A DNA stretch of 64,000 bases, from NCBI GenBank assembly GCA_001013295.1, contig LAZY01000014.1, forward strand, positions 42,550 through 106,549, in the 5' to 3' direction. The notes below the pieces were generated by a model. It was not told where the DNA came from. It worked only from the letters and a program-made list of their open reading frames with translations, and searched no databases. Position numbers and translations under genes: made by a program. The stretch comes from Chryseobacterium indologenes (GTDB lineage Bacteria > Bacteroidota > Bacteroidia > Flavobacteriales > Weeksellaceae). How positions within the stretch are numbered: position 1 is the stretch's first letter; each line of letters begins with the position of its first letter. Below are positions 8,017 through 16,559 of this stretch, one piece after another.

Positions 8017-9261
8017 ATGGCTAAAAAAGTATTAATACACAGTATTGTTTTTGCTCCGGATGCAGTTTCAACGGCTTATCTTTATAATGATATTGCTTAT
8101 AACTTAAAAAAGAATGGCTTTGAAGTTGAAGTACTTTCAACAATGCCGCATTATAATAAAGTTGATCTGAATAAAACAAAATTCCAGAAGAAATTTTTAG
8201 GACTTTACTATATCAGTGATTATAAGGGAATCAAGGTTTATCATGTACCTCAAAAAAAATATGAAAGTGTTCTTTTACGTGGGTTTATTATGGTTTACTG
8301 GCATGTATTATCATTCTTTTTAGGAATGAGAATAAAAAATGTTGATGTTATTATCAGCCCTTCTCCACCTCTTACAATTGCATTGGTATCTATTGCTTTA
8401 GCAAAACTTAAAAAAGCGAAATTTATATATAATGTTCAGGAAATTTATCCCGATTTCTTTGTAAATCAAGGGAAAATGAAATCACAGTTTGTTTTAAAGC
8501 TTCTTAAAAAACTTGAAAAATTCGTTTATAAACATTCTGATTCTTTAATAACGATAGATCAGAATTTTAAAAACACATTGGCTCCCAGAATGGAAAACCC
8601 TGGAAAAATTGAAATTATTGCCAATTTTGTTGACACTGAACTTTACCATCCCATAGAAAGTCCGGTTGTAAACAGCCAGTTGTTTCCTGCGAGTAATAAT
8701 CTGAAAGTAATGTATGCCGGTAATATAGGTTTTGCTCAGGATTGGGATCCACTGATAGAAGTTGCAAAGAAAACAAAAGGAATGCCTATCAGTTATTTTG
8801 TGATCGGTGATGGAGCCTGCAGATCCTGGCTAAAGGCTGAAATTGAAACACATCAGCTAACCAATATAAGCCTTATTGATTATCAGGCACGGGAAAGTAT
8901 TCCGCATGTTATTAACTATGCGGATCTGCATTTTATCTTTATGAATAAAAAACTGGAGAAAGATGGGCTGCCTTCAAAAGTTTATACAATTATGGCCTGC
9001 AAAAAACCTTTATTAGTGATCAGCAATAAAAATACTCCTCTTTATGATCTGTTAGAAAATACTGATGCGGCATTTTTAATTGAGAATTCGTCCAATAATG
9101 TCAATGAGGAATTATTTACTGTCTTATCAGAAGCATTAAATAATAAAGACAGATTGAAGCAGATGGGAGAGAAAGGTTTTGAAATGGTGCAGAAAGACTA
9201 TACCAAAGAAAAGGTCACTGAAAAGTATTATAAACACATCGATAATTTAATAAATCATTAA
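8017..9261 (+). CDS. wbuB: Glycosyltransferase family 4, WbuB-like (probable FucNAc/FucNAm transferase)
   Basis: 414 residues, a GT4-type (GT-B fold) glycosyltransferase. The N-terminal acceptor half contains PSPPLTIALVS and YNVQEIYPDF. The C-terminal donor half contains VMYAGNIGFAQDWDPLIEVAK, FVIGDG and DGLPSKVYTIMACKKP, patterns shared with WbuB proteins that transfer L-fucosamine in E. coli O26-type clusters. It acts at the cytoplasmic face of the inner membrane on the lipid-linked repeat unit. It starts five bases after capG. Donor specificity is inferred from its neighbours. Confidence 0.8.
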   Translation: MAKKVLIHSIVFAPDAVSTAYLYNDIAYNLKKNGFEVEVLSTMPHYNKVDLNKTKFQKKFLGLYYISDYKGIKVYHVPQKKYESVLLRGFIMVYWHVLSFFLGMRIKNVDVIISPSPPLTIALVSIALAKLKKAKFIYNVQEIYPDFFVNQGKMKSQFVLKLLKKLEKFVYKHSDSLITIDQNFKNTLAPRMENPGKIEIIANFVDTELYHPIESPVVNSQLFPASNNLKVMYAGNIGFAQDWDPLIEVAKKTKGMPISYFVIGDGACRSWLKAEIETHQLTNISLIDYQARESIPHVINYADLHFIFMNKKLEKDGLPSKVYTIMACKKPLLVISNKNTPLYDLLENTDAAFLIENSSNNVNEELFTVLSEALNNKDRLKQMGEKGFEMVQKDYTKEKVTEKYYKHIDNLINH

Positions 9262-9271
9262 CCAGACGTAG

Positions 9272-10054
9272 ATGAAAATAATTATTATAACCCAGGAAGA
9301 TGCTTTTGTTGTTCCTAAAAATATTGAAAAGATTCTGCATTTGGAAAATGTAGAGCTTTTAAAAGTAATAGATATTGATTCCAACTACAGTTTGGTTAAT
9401 AAGAAATCTTACTTTATAAAGGGTTTTGGATTACTTCAAACCATCAAAATGGGCCTGAAAGTAGTTTCAGCCAAAGTTCTGAACTTGATAGATACCGTTA
9501 CATCTTATAAACTTGCGATTAAACCTAAAAGCTTGAAAGCTGTTTCAGAAAGATATAATATTTCATTTGATAGAATCAAGAATCCAAATTCGGCAGAATT
9601 TCTGGAAGAAGTCAGAGCTTTGCAGCCGGACCTTATCGTATCTTATTCTGCTCCGGTGGTGTTTAAAGAAGCCTTATTAAAGATTCCTAAACATGGGTGT
9701 ATCAATTTGCACTGTTCTTTTTTACCCCAGTATGCTGGAGTAATGCCTAGCTTTTGGACATTGTATAAAAAAGAAAAAACAACAGGAGCTACTGTACATT
9801 ATATGGATTCAAAAATTGATAACGGAGCCATTTTAAACCAAAAAGAAATAGAAATTTCTGAAAACGAAACCATGTTTTCATTAATTTTGAAGAGTAAAGA
9901 AATTGGTGGAAATCTAATGTGTGAAACCATTCGCGATATTCAAAATTCAAATATTAAAATTAAAGAGAATTTTGCAGAAAAAGGAAGCTACTTTACGTGG
10001 CCTACAGTTGAGCAGTTCCAGGATTTTACAAAAAACGGAGGTAGATTGATATGA
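9272..10054 (+). CDS. Formyltransferase (N10-formyl-THF type), likely sugar N-formyltransferase
   Basis: 260 residues. The formyl_trans_N fold is recognised by INLHCSFLPQYAGVMPSFW around residues 145-165, with the Asn and His of the catalytic Asn-His-Asp triad, and by DNGAILNQ with the Asp about 35 residues later. The 90 or so N-terminal residues differ from methionyl-tRNA formyltransferase and no C-terminal OB domain is present. It is therefore more like sugar N-formyltransferases or ArnA-N than Fmt. The stop overlaps the start of a deacetylase gene (ATGA at 10051). Substrate unknown; an amino sugar of the repeat unit is the likely target. Confidence 0.78.
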   Translation: MKIIIITQEDAFVVPKNIEKILHLENVELLKVIDIDSNYSLVNKKSYFIKGFGLLQTIKMGLKVVSAKVLNLIDTVTSYKLAIKPKSLKAVSERYNISFDRIKNPNSAEFLEEVRALQPDLIVSYSAPVVFKEALLKIPKHGCINLHCSFLPQYAGVMPSFWTLYKKEKTTGATVHYMDSKIDNGAILNQKEIEISENETMFSLILKSKEIGGNLMCETIRDIQNSNIKIKENFAEKGSYFTWPTVEQFQDFTKNGGRLI

Positions 10055-10896
10055 AAAAATATGCTGTACTTAGTATGGATGTGGAGGATTGGTTCCACCT
10101 GGACTATTTTACAAAAGAAGACTGTGATCAGAGCCAATCTACTTTAGACGGTTTAGATATTTATTTGGATATTTTAGATCAATATGGTATTAAAACTACT
10201 TTTTTTATTGTAGGAGAGCTTGTAGAGGTTTTACAAGATAAGATTAAGATTATTAAAGAGAAAGGCCATGAAATCTGCCTTCATTCATATGCCCACAAGA
10301 GACCTCTTCAACTGAGTCTTGATGAATTCAGAAAAGATACCGTGGAAGGAATGAATTCATTCAAAAAATTCACAGGACTTGAAGTGGATGGCTATAGAGC
10401 TCCATGCTTTAGTTTAGACAGAGATCGTTTGGAGATTTTAAGAGAGCTTGGTTTTACCTTTGATTCCAGTAAAATAAAATTTGATGCTCATGATCTCTAT
10501 GGAAGGATTAATCTTGATGATTTTGAAGAATTTAATCCTACCATATACAAACAAGGTCCGTTTTATGAATTCGAAGCTTCCACTGTCGAAGTATTTGGGA
10601 AAAATTTACCGGTTTCAGGTGGAGGGTATTTAAGGATCTTCCCTTGGGGACTTACCAAAATGCTTTTGAATAAATATTTCAAAAAGAATCAGCATTACTT
10701 CTTTTATATACATCCATTCGAATTCTCCAGAAATTATAATATTATAGTTCCTGAAAATACAGACTTCAAAACGAAGATCAGATTTAATCAGGGAAGAAAA
10801 AGTGTTGAAAATAAAATGCACAAACTTATTAAACTGTTAAAAGAGAATAATTATGAGTTTGTTACATTTAATCAAATAATTAAAAATGAAAGCTAA
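10051..10896 (+). CDS. Polysaccharide deacetylase (NodB homology domain)
   Basis: 281 residues. The NodB domain starts at once with SMDVEDWFHLDYF (the metal-binding Asp-Asp/Glu region), followed by FFIVGEL, HEICLHSYAHKRP (HxxxH zinc ligands), GYRAPCFS, and FDSS. The start resembles the deacetylases found with XrtA/exopolysaccharide loci. No signal peptide is visible, so the protein is probably cytoplasmic or peripheral, acting on a lipid-linked or nucleotide sugar. It overlaps the formyltransferase upstream by four bases and the SDR gene downstream by 11. Pairing with a formyltransferase recalls the ArnA/ArnD formylation-deformylation pair. Confidence 0.85.
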   Translation: MKKYAVLSMDVEDWFHLDYFTKEDCDQSQSTLDGLDIYLDILDQYGIKTTFFIVGELVEVLQDKIKIIKEKGHEICLHSYAHKRPLQLSLDEFRKDTVEGMNSFKKFTGLEVDGYRAPCFSLDRDRLEILRELGFTFDSSKIKFDAHDLYGRINLDDFEEFNPTIYKQGPFYEFEASTVEVFGKNLPVSGGGYLRIFPWGLTKMLLNKYFKKNQHYFFYIHPFEFSRNYNIIVPENTDFKTKIRFNQGRKSVENKMHKLIKLLKENNYEFVTFNQIIKNES

Positions 10897-11719
10897 ACTT
10901 CTTTTGACAGGAGCAAGTGGCTTTATAGGCTCTCAATTGCACAAAGCCCTGGCTTCAGAATTTGAAGTAACTGCTCTTGCTTCAACGGAAACAAACGGAC
11001 ATGTTGCTCTTAATCTTTTGAACGAAAAAGATTGTAAAGATTTTTTTGAAGATAAAAAGTTTGACTTTATTATCCATGCAGCAGCTATAGCGCATGGTAA
11101 GAAAAAAGGAAGTACAATGGGAGTAGGGGAGGCTAATATTCTGATGACAAAGAATATTTTTAATACTTTGGATACCCAAAATACAACGGTTATTTTTCTA
11201 AGCTCCGTTTCTGTATATAGTTTTAAAAATAACAAAGAAATAACTTCAGTGAAGGATGCGCCCATTCCCGTTACGGAATATGGTGAAAGTAAATTGGCAT
11301 GTGAGAAGCTGTTGAAGGATAAAAAAACTAAATCGCTTCATATTTTGAGACTAGCTCCGGTATATACTGAAAATGATTTGAAAGATTTAGGTAAAAGAGT
11401 TTTTCTTCCCGTGTTGAAAACCCCATTTTTTACCAAGCAGGAAAGAATCTATTCATTGTGCCATGTTGATCAGGTTGTTAAAGCGGTAATTGCTTCAATG
11501 AATTCCAATCAGGATTCATTAATGATTGTAAAAGATCCGAAAGATCATACTCAGAAAGATTTATTGTCTTTTTTTAATATAGAAAAACCTAAAATGGTTA
11601 TCAATAGGAATATTGCTAGCCCTATATTTTTTATATTGAGTTTAATTCCTGTTTCAAAGTCTAATATGATCAGGGATATGTTCACCAAGCTGTTTTATTC
11701 AGTTCGATATACTAATTAA
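10886..11719 (+). CDS. NAD-dependent epimerase/dehydratase (SDR), WbpV-like
   Basis: 277 residues. Rossmann motif LLTGASGFIGSQ at the start, the Ser of LSSVSVY, and the catalytic Tyr-Lys of YGESK near residue 133. Extended SDR proteins of this length placed directly before a WecA/WbpL-like transferase are usually 4-keto reductases that make UDP-D-QuiNAc or UDP-D-FucNAc for the initiating transferase (WbpV type). The D-configured keto-sugar would need a WbpM-like dehydratase, which is not in the window. The C-terminus (FFILSLIPVSKS) is somewhat hydrophobic, as in other members. Confidence 0.8.
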   Translation: MKAKLLLTGASGFIGSQLHKALASEFEVTALASTETNGHVALNLLNEKDCKDFFEDKKFDFIIHAAAIAHGKKKGSTMGVGEANILMTKNIFNTLDTQNTTVIFLSSVSVYSFKNNKEITSVKDAPIPVTEYGESKLACEKLLKDKKTKSLHILRLAPVYTENDLKDLGKRVFLPVLKTPFFTKQERIYSLCHVDQVVKAVIASMNSNQDSLMIVKDPKDHTQKDLLSFFNIEKPKMVINRNIASPIFFILSLIPVSKSNMIRDMFTKLFYSVRYTN

Positions 11720-11729
11720 ATTAATTTTG

Positions 11730-12701
11730 ATGAGTAACTTTATTTATGTCGTGATATTCATATTGTTGTTGTTAGCTGAGTTGATTTATTTCAAAATAGC
11801 AGATAAATACAACATTATAGATAAACCCAACCATAGAAGTGCCCATACACAGGTTACTTTAAGAGGGGGAGGAATTATATTTCCTATTGCTTTTATACTT
11901 TTTTGTCTCTTTAATTTTAATGAGGCGATACAGGAATACTGGACTTTTGGTCTGGGGCTTTTAGCGATCTGTACCATTAGCTTTATAGATGATGTTAAGA
12001 CATTATCCAATAAAATAAGACTATCCGTACACCTTATTGCGGTTGTTTTACTTTTGTATTTTACAGGTGCATTTGAGCTGATGCCTTTCTGGATATGGCC
12101 CATTCTTTTTATCATGATTATAGGAACACTGAATGCCTATAATTTTATGGATGGGATCAATGGGATGACAGGATTGTATAGCTTGACGACGCTTTGTTCT
12201 CTTGTTTATATCAATAGAGAAATTGTTCAGTTTACAGAGAACAATTTTATATACTATCCGCTGTTGGCATGTCTTGTATTTCTGTTTTTTAACTTTAGAA
12301 AAAAAGCAAAATGCTTTGCAGGAGATGTGGGAAGTATGGGGATTGGTTTTTGGGTGATAGGACTTATTACTTTGTTGATCATGAAGACTCAGGATTATAA
12401 GTATATTCTGTTGCTGTCCATTTATGGGATGGAAGTAGTTTTGACGATCATGGAAAGACTATTGCTTAAAGAAAATATTTTCGAGGCCCACAGAAGGCAT
12501 TTATATCAGCTTTTTGCCAATGAAAAAAAAGTATCACACCTGTTAATTAGCTTTATATATGCTCTTTTTCAGCTGATCATAAATATTCTCCTGATAAAAT
12601 CATCATTGCCGGTTTGGATGAACATTCTTATCATATTCTTACCTGTAGGCGGATTGTATTTAGCATTAAAATGGAACATCAAAAAACAATATAATCTCTG
12701 A
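11730..12701 (+). CDS. Initiating glycan transferase, WecA/WbpL/MraY family (GT4)
   Basis: 323 residues from the ATG at 11730 (a TTG just before is not needed). A polytopic inner-membrane protein with about ten spans. Conserved cytoplasmic motifs are FIDDVKTLSNKIRL (DDxxx catalytic loop), NAYNFMDGINGMTG and CFAGDVGSMGIGF. It transfers a sugar-1-phosphate (GlcNAc-, QuiNAc- or FucNAc-1-P) to undecaprenyl phosphate and so starts repeat-unit synthesis. The preceding SDR gene suggests a 6-deoxy amino sugar. C-terminal residues HRRHLYQ match the HxxH-like end of the family. Confidence 0.88.
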   Translation: MSNFIYVVIFILLLLAELIYFKIADKYNIIDKPNHRSAHTQVTLRGGGIIFPIAFILFCLFNFNEAIQEYWTFGLGLLAICTISFIDDVKTLSNKIRLSVHLIAVVLLLYFTGAFELMPFWIWPILFIMIIGTLNAYNFMDGINGMTGLYSLTTLCSLVYINREIVQFTENNFIYYPLLACLVFLFFNFRKKAKCFAGDVGSMGIGFWVIGLITLLIMKTQDYKYILLLSIYGMEVVLTIMERLLLKENIFEAHRRHLYQLFANEKKVSHLLISFIYALFQLIINILLIKSSLPVWMNILIIFLPVGGLYLALKWNIKKQYNL

Positions 12702-12721
12702 AAACTTTTTAGAAATACGTC

Positions 12722-13267
12722 ATGAAAATTAAAGAAACCCCGCTTAAAGATTGCTACATCATAGAACCCACTGTTTTTGAAGACGAGAGAGGGTACTTTT
12801 TTGAAAAGTTCAACGAAAAAAGATTTGAAGAACTTACCGGAATGAATGGCCATTTTGTACAGGACAATATTTCCAAATCTTCTTATGGAGTACTGAGAGG
12901 TCTTCACTTGCAGAAAGGAGAACATGCACAGGCAAAGCTTGTATCATGTCTTGAGGGAAGCGTATGGGATATTGCGGTAGACCTTAGAGAAGATTCTCCT
13001 ACATTTGGAAAATGGTTCGGAATTGAGCTTACCGCTGAAAATAAATTACAACTGTATGTGCCGAGAGGCTTTGGTCATGGATTTTCAGTTCTGAGTACTC
13101 ATGCTGTATTTTCTTACAAATGTGATAATTTTTATAACAAAGAATCCGAAGGCAGTGTGAGGTTCAATGATCCGGATCTCAATATAGACTGGAAGATCGA
13201 TGATAAAGATGCTGTGCTTTCAGAGAAAGATCAGAATGCACCGAGCTTCAAAGAAAAAAACTTTTAA
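12722..13267 (+). CDS. rfbC: dTDP-4-dehydrorhamnose 3,5-epimerase
   Basis: 181 residues, full length. RmlC cupin motifs: FEDERGYFFEKFN, LRGLHLQKGEHAQAKLV (with the catalytic His), GSVWDIAVDLR, and PRGFGHGFSVLS. It catalyses the third step of dTDP-L-rhamnose synthesis. rfbA, rfbB and rfbD are not in the window, so they probably lie upstream in the operon or elsewhere. It is the last gene of the polysaccharide operon, 20 bases after the WecA-like gene, and is followed by a strong terminator. Confidence 0.93.
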   Translation: MKIKETPLKDCYIIEPTVFEDERGYFFEKFNEKRFEELTGMNGHFVQDNISKSSYGVLRGLHLQKGEHAQAKLVSCLEGSVWDIAVDLREDSPTFGKWFGIELTAENKLQLYVPRGFGHGFSVLSTHAVFSYKCDNFYNKESEGSVRFNDPDLNIDWKIDDKDAVLSEKDQNAPSFKEKNF

Positions 13268-13279
13268 AGAATGTCCTTG

Positions 13280-13312
13280 AAAACCACTTTTATAAAGTGG
13301 TTTTTTATTTTT
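13280..13312 (+). terminator. Rho-independent terminator of the polysaccharide operon
   Basis: An 11-bp perfect stem (AAAACCACTTT with its complement) with a three-base loop, followed by a T-rich run. It lies 13 bases after rfbC and separates the operon from rimO. Confidence 0.9.
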
Positions 13313-13335
13313 TAATCTAACTCTTTAATATTTTG

Positions 13336-13344
13336 TATCTTTGC
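13336..13344 (+). promoter_or_regulatory. Bacteroidetes -7 box of rimO
   Basis: TATCTTTGC fits the TAnnTTTG(C) -7 consensus and lies 19 bases before the rimO ATG. The upstream TTG that would extend the rimO frame overlaps this box and is not a start. Confidence 0.75.
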
Positions 13345-13362
13345 AGACTCAAAATCAAAACG

Positions 13363-14664
13363 ATGCGTACAAAATCTGTAGGGAAGAAGAAAATCAATGT
13401 AGTCACTCTTGGATGTTCCAAGAATGTATATGATTCTGAAGTATTAATGAGCCAGCTGAAAGCCAATGGCAAAGAAGTGGTTCACGAAGACCGTGGGGAC
13501 ATTGTGGTCATCAATACCTGTGGATTTATTGATAATGCCAAAGAAGAGTCTATCAATACCATCCTTGATTATGTAGAGGCCAAGAACAGAGGGGAGGTAG
13601 AAAAAGTATTTGTTACAGGATGTCTTTCAGAAAGATATAAGCCGGATTTGGTAAAAGAAATTCCGGATGTAGATCAGTATTTTGGAACAAGAGACCTTCC
13701 GATGTTGTTGAAACATCTTGGTGCTGACTACAAACATGAATTGGTGGGAGAAAGGATGACAACTACTCCAAAACATTATGCATACCTTAAAATTTCAGAA
13801 GGTTGCGACAGACCATGTTCCTTCTGTGCAATTCCTTTGATGAGAGGAGGGCACGTTTCAACTCCTATCGAGAAACTGGTTACTGAAGCTCAGAAACTGG
13901 CGAAAAAGGGAACCAAAGAACTTATTCTTATTGCACAGGACCTTACGTATTACGGATTGGACATCTATAAAAAGAGAGCATTGGGTGATCTTTTGAAAGA
14001 ACTTGTAAAAGTAGAAGGAGTAGAATGGATCCGTCTTCACTATGCTTTCCCGAGCGGATTCCCGGAAGATGTTCTGGATATTATCCGTGAAGAACCTAAA
14101 GTATGTAATTATATAGATATTCCTCTTCAGCACATCAATTCTGATCTGTTGAAATCGATGAAGAGAGGAACTACCCATGAAAAAACAGATGCTCTGTTAG
14201 GAAAATTCAGAGAAAAAGTTCCGGATATGGCCATCAGAACTACGCTTATCGTAGGCTATCCTGGAGAAACAGAAGAAAGATTCCAGGAACTTAAAGATTG
14301 GGTAAGAGAGCAGAAATTCGATAGACTGGGATGCTTTACCTATTCTCATGAAGAGAATACAACAGCCTATGTATTGGAAGATGATATTCCACAGGAGGTA
14401 AAAGAGGCAAGAGTAGAGGAGATCATGGAGCTTCAGTCTCAGATTTCGTGGGAAAAGAATCAGGAGAAGATCGGAAAAGTCTTCAGATGTATCTTTGACC
14501 GTAAAGAAGGAAACTATTTTATCGGAAGAACAGAATACGATTCTCCGGATGTAGATAACACTGTTTTGGTTTCTGCTGAAGACACTTATATCTCTATAGG
14601 AGAGTTTGCAGAGGTCAGAATTACTTCCGCTGAAGAATTTGACTTATATGGAGAATTGGTCTAA
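13363..14664 (+). CDS. rimO: Ribosomal protein uS12 methylthiotransferase RimO
   Basis: 433 residues from the ATG at 13363. A radical-SAM methylthiotransferase that modifies a conserved Asp of ribosomal protein S12. The N-terminal UPF0004 domain has cysteines in LGCSKNVYDSE, NTCGFIDNA and VTGCLSERY, binding one cluster. The radical-SAM motif CDRPCSFC lies near residue 145. The C-terminal TRAM domain is present (GKVFRCIFDRKEG to the end). CGFIDNAKEES separates RimO from MiaB. It stands alone with its own promoter. Confidence 0.95.
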   Translation: MRTKSVGKKKINVVTLGCSKNVYDSEVLMSQLKANGKEVVHEDRGDIVVINTCGFIDNAKEESINTILDYVEAKNRGEVEKVFVTGCLSERYKPDLVKEIPDVDQYFGTRDLPMLLKHLGADYKHELVGERMTTTPKHYAYLKISEGCDRPCSFCAIPLMRGGHVSTPIEKLVTEAQKLAKKGTKELILIAQDLTYYGLDIYKKRALGDLLKELVKVEGVEWIRLHYAFPSGFPEDVLDIIREEPKVCNYIDIPLQHINSDLLKSMKRGTTHEKTDALLGKFREKVPDMAIRTTLIVGYPGETEERFQELKDWVREQKFDRLGCFTYSHEENTTAYVLEDDIPQEVKEARVEEIMELQSQISWEKNQEKIGKVFRCIFDRKEGNYFIGRTEYDSPDVDNTVLVSAEDTYISIGEFAEVRITSAEEFDLYGELV

Positions 14665-14845
14665 ATATAAAGACCTATTAATCAGAATAGAAAGAATCTG
14701 AAAAAATAAGAAATTAAGTAAATTTAACATTACTTATATTTAGCTTGAATATTTTTATGTAACTGAAAACCAAAGAGTTGTTTTTAATCAATAAGGGTTT
14801 CTCTAATTTTTTTTGGTAAAGTATTTAAATTATAAAATTAAGTGT

Positions 14846-14854
14846 TAAATTTGC
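14846..14854 (+). promoter_or_regulatory. -7 box of the secreted-protein pair, with long leader
   Basis: TAAATTTGC fits the -7 consensus. The first ATG of the downstream gene is at 15038, giving a leader of about 180 bases. A perfect 9-bp hairpin with a 5-base loop lies at 14884-14906. Confidence 0.6.
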
Positions 14855-14883
14855 AGCATAAGCAATATTTTTAAAATATGTAC

Positions 14884-14906
14884 TTTCAATAAGTTATTTA
14901 TTGAAA
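14884..14906 (+). other. Leader hairpin (5' UTR of the 15038 gene)
   Basis: TTTCAATAA, loop GTTAT, then TTATTGAAA: a perfect 9-bp stem in the presumed long leader. There is no T-run after it, so it is not a standard terminator. It may be a regulatory or mRNA-stability structure. Confidence 0.5.
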
Positions 14907-15037
14907 TGAGGCTGAAAGTTCAGAAAATAAATATTTTTTCGCCCGTTTTAGTTTCAGAATGATAATCACAAGTTGAGATACATTTTTTCCCTTAAAATAT
15001 TGATGAAAAAAAATGTAATTAAAATCTTTAAAAACTT

Positions 15038-15787
15038 ATGAAAAAATTTTTATTAACAGCGACCATGCTGGTTTGCTTTACGGCAATTTCCAAGGCTCAG
15101 CAGGGGCGAGTGGGGATTAACACAACCACACCTGCCACAACTTTAGACGTAGTAGCAGATGCTACCAATACTTCTAAACCTGATGCCTTACTAGTCCCTC
15201 GTTTGACAAGAGCTCAGCTGACAGCTAAAGATGCAGCTTATGTTGCTGCCCAAAACGGTGCTCTTGCTTTCGTTACAACTATTGATGGTACTGCAAGTGC
15301 TAAAACTACAAACATTACTGCTGTAGGCTTCTATTACTATGACTCTCCATCCACTACTTGGAAAGCTTTAGGTGGAGGTGCTTCAGTTGATACCAGTATC
15401 TATGTTGGTGATGGTACTTTAACAAGCCCAAGAACCGTTAATCAGGCGAACAATAACCTGACATTTACTACGGGTACAACAGGTCAGTTTATCGTAAACG
15501 GATCAAACAACCTGAAAGGTGCTCAGTATACAAACATCAGAGTGGAAACTAATGCGAATTTTACTACTCAGCCTGGTGATTATATGGTTCATTATGCTGC
15601 AACTGGTTCCGGAGGTACTGTAACTCTTCCTTCTGCTGTTACAGAAGTAGGACGTGAATTATGTTTTTTTGCAGAAACTGCTACTCTAAATACAGGAGCT
15701 TTAGGTAATGGAGCAAATGTACAGCCAGGATTAGGAACTTGTATTATTTCAAATGGTACAATCTGGATAACTAAAAACTCATTCTAA
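15038..15787 (+). CDS. Secreted protein with GINTTTPATTLDV motif
   Basis: 249 residues. A signal peptide is clear (Lys-rich start, hydrophobic core, cut after SKAQ). The mature start, RVGINTTTPATTLDVVADA, is the pattern that opens many exported Flavobacteriia surface proteins of unknown function. The rest is rich in Thr, Ala and Gly with short beta-strand-like stretches (AVGFYYYDSPSTTWKALGG). No T9SS tail is visible. The next gene is a similar secreted protein seven bases on, so the two form an operon. The composition suggests a cell-surface or extracellular beta protein; function unknown. Confidence 0.8.
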   Translation: MKKFLLTATMLVCFTAISKAQQGRVGINTTTPATTLDVVADATNTSKPDALLVPRLTRAQLTAKDAAYVAAQNGALAFVTTIDGTASAKTTNITAVGFYYYDSPSTTWKALGGGASVDTSIYVGDGTLTSPRTVNQANNNLTFTTGTTGQFIVNGSNNLKGAQYTNIRVETNANFTTQPGDYMVHYAATGSGGTVTLPSAVTEVGRELCFFAETATLNTGALGNGANVQPGLGTCIISNGTIWITKNSF

Positions 15788-15794
15788 ATATTTA

Positions 15795-16505
15795 ATGATG
15801 AAAAACATATTTATAACAATTCTATCTGTTGCTAGTATCTCTCTATCTGCACAATTAAGAAATAACTTAACTCCTGCAAACGGAGCAATTACTTCAACTA
15901 CAGCGTTTTTAGATGCTTCATCATCTATCACTTGGAATGGTGCCAATAATAATGGTAAAGGTCTGGTTTTTCCAAGAACAGACTTGGTGGCAATGACGAC
16001 TTTGGTTGCTCCAGGAAATGGTAGTGCTGCCCTTTTCCCTACCCGATTAGATGGTATGATCGTTTATAATACAGCGACCGGAACAGCAGGTACCGGGACA
16101 GCGGGAGTTTCCGTTGCACCAGGGTTTTATTACTATGATAATAAATCAGCTACTCTTAATGGAGGTACATGGAAACCTTTTACAGCAAATCCAAAAGAAA
16201 ATATTCTAACTACGGAAACTACGACATTGAGACAGTTAAACGGCTCGCAAGTGTATGCTATCAAAGGATCTTTCAATGCTAACGGAACTTCAACAGCTCC
16301 TACCAGTTATACAAATGCGGTAATTATTCCTTCTACAGGAAGTTTATACAGCATCACTATTTATCAGGCTGGAACTAACAATGTTTATGCTAACAGTGTT
16401 TATTCTTATGATAAAACTACTGGTAACTTTATTACTGGTTCTCCAAGCATATCTGTTGTTTACCCTTCTGGTACCTATGATTATGTGGTAGAATATACTA
16501 GATAA
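15795..16505 (+). CDS. Secreted protein related to the upstream gene
   Basis: 236 residues; either of two tandem ATGs may be used. It has a signal peptide (MMKNIFITILSVASISLSAQ). The mature protein shares with its neighbour the LVFPRTDLVAMT segment (compare LLVPRLTRAQLT) and GFYYYDNKSATLNGGTWKPF (compare FYYYDSPSTTWKAL). The two are diverged relatives or members of one surface family. No recognisable enzymatic motif. It ends the operon, followed by a strong terminator. Function unknown. Confidence 0.8.
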   Translation: MMKNIFITILSVASISLSAQLRNNLTPANGAITSTTAFLDASSSITWNGANNNGKGLVFPRTDLVAMTTLVAPGNGSAALFPTRLDGMIVYNTATGTAGTGTAGVSVAPGFYYYDNKSATLNGGTWKPFTANPKENILTTETTTLRQLNGSQVYAIKGSFNANGTSTAPTSYTNAVIIPSTGSLYSITIYQAGTNNVYANSVYSYDKTTGNFITGSPSISVVYPSGTYDYVVEYTR

Positions 16506-16532
16506 TATTTTATTTAATTATATATTATAAAG

Positions 16533-16559
16533 AAACCAATGAGCAATCATTGGTTTTTT
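16533..16559 (+). terminator. Terminator after the secreted-protein pair
   Basis: AAACCAATGA, loop GCAA, TCATTGGTTT: a perfect 10-bp stem followed by a T-run. Confidence 0.9.
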
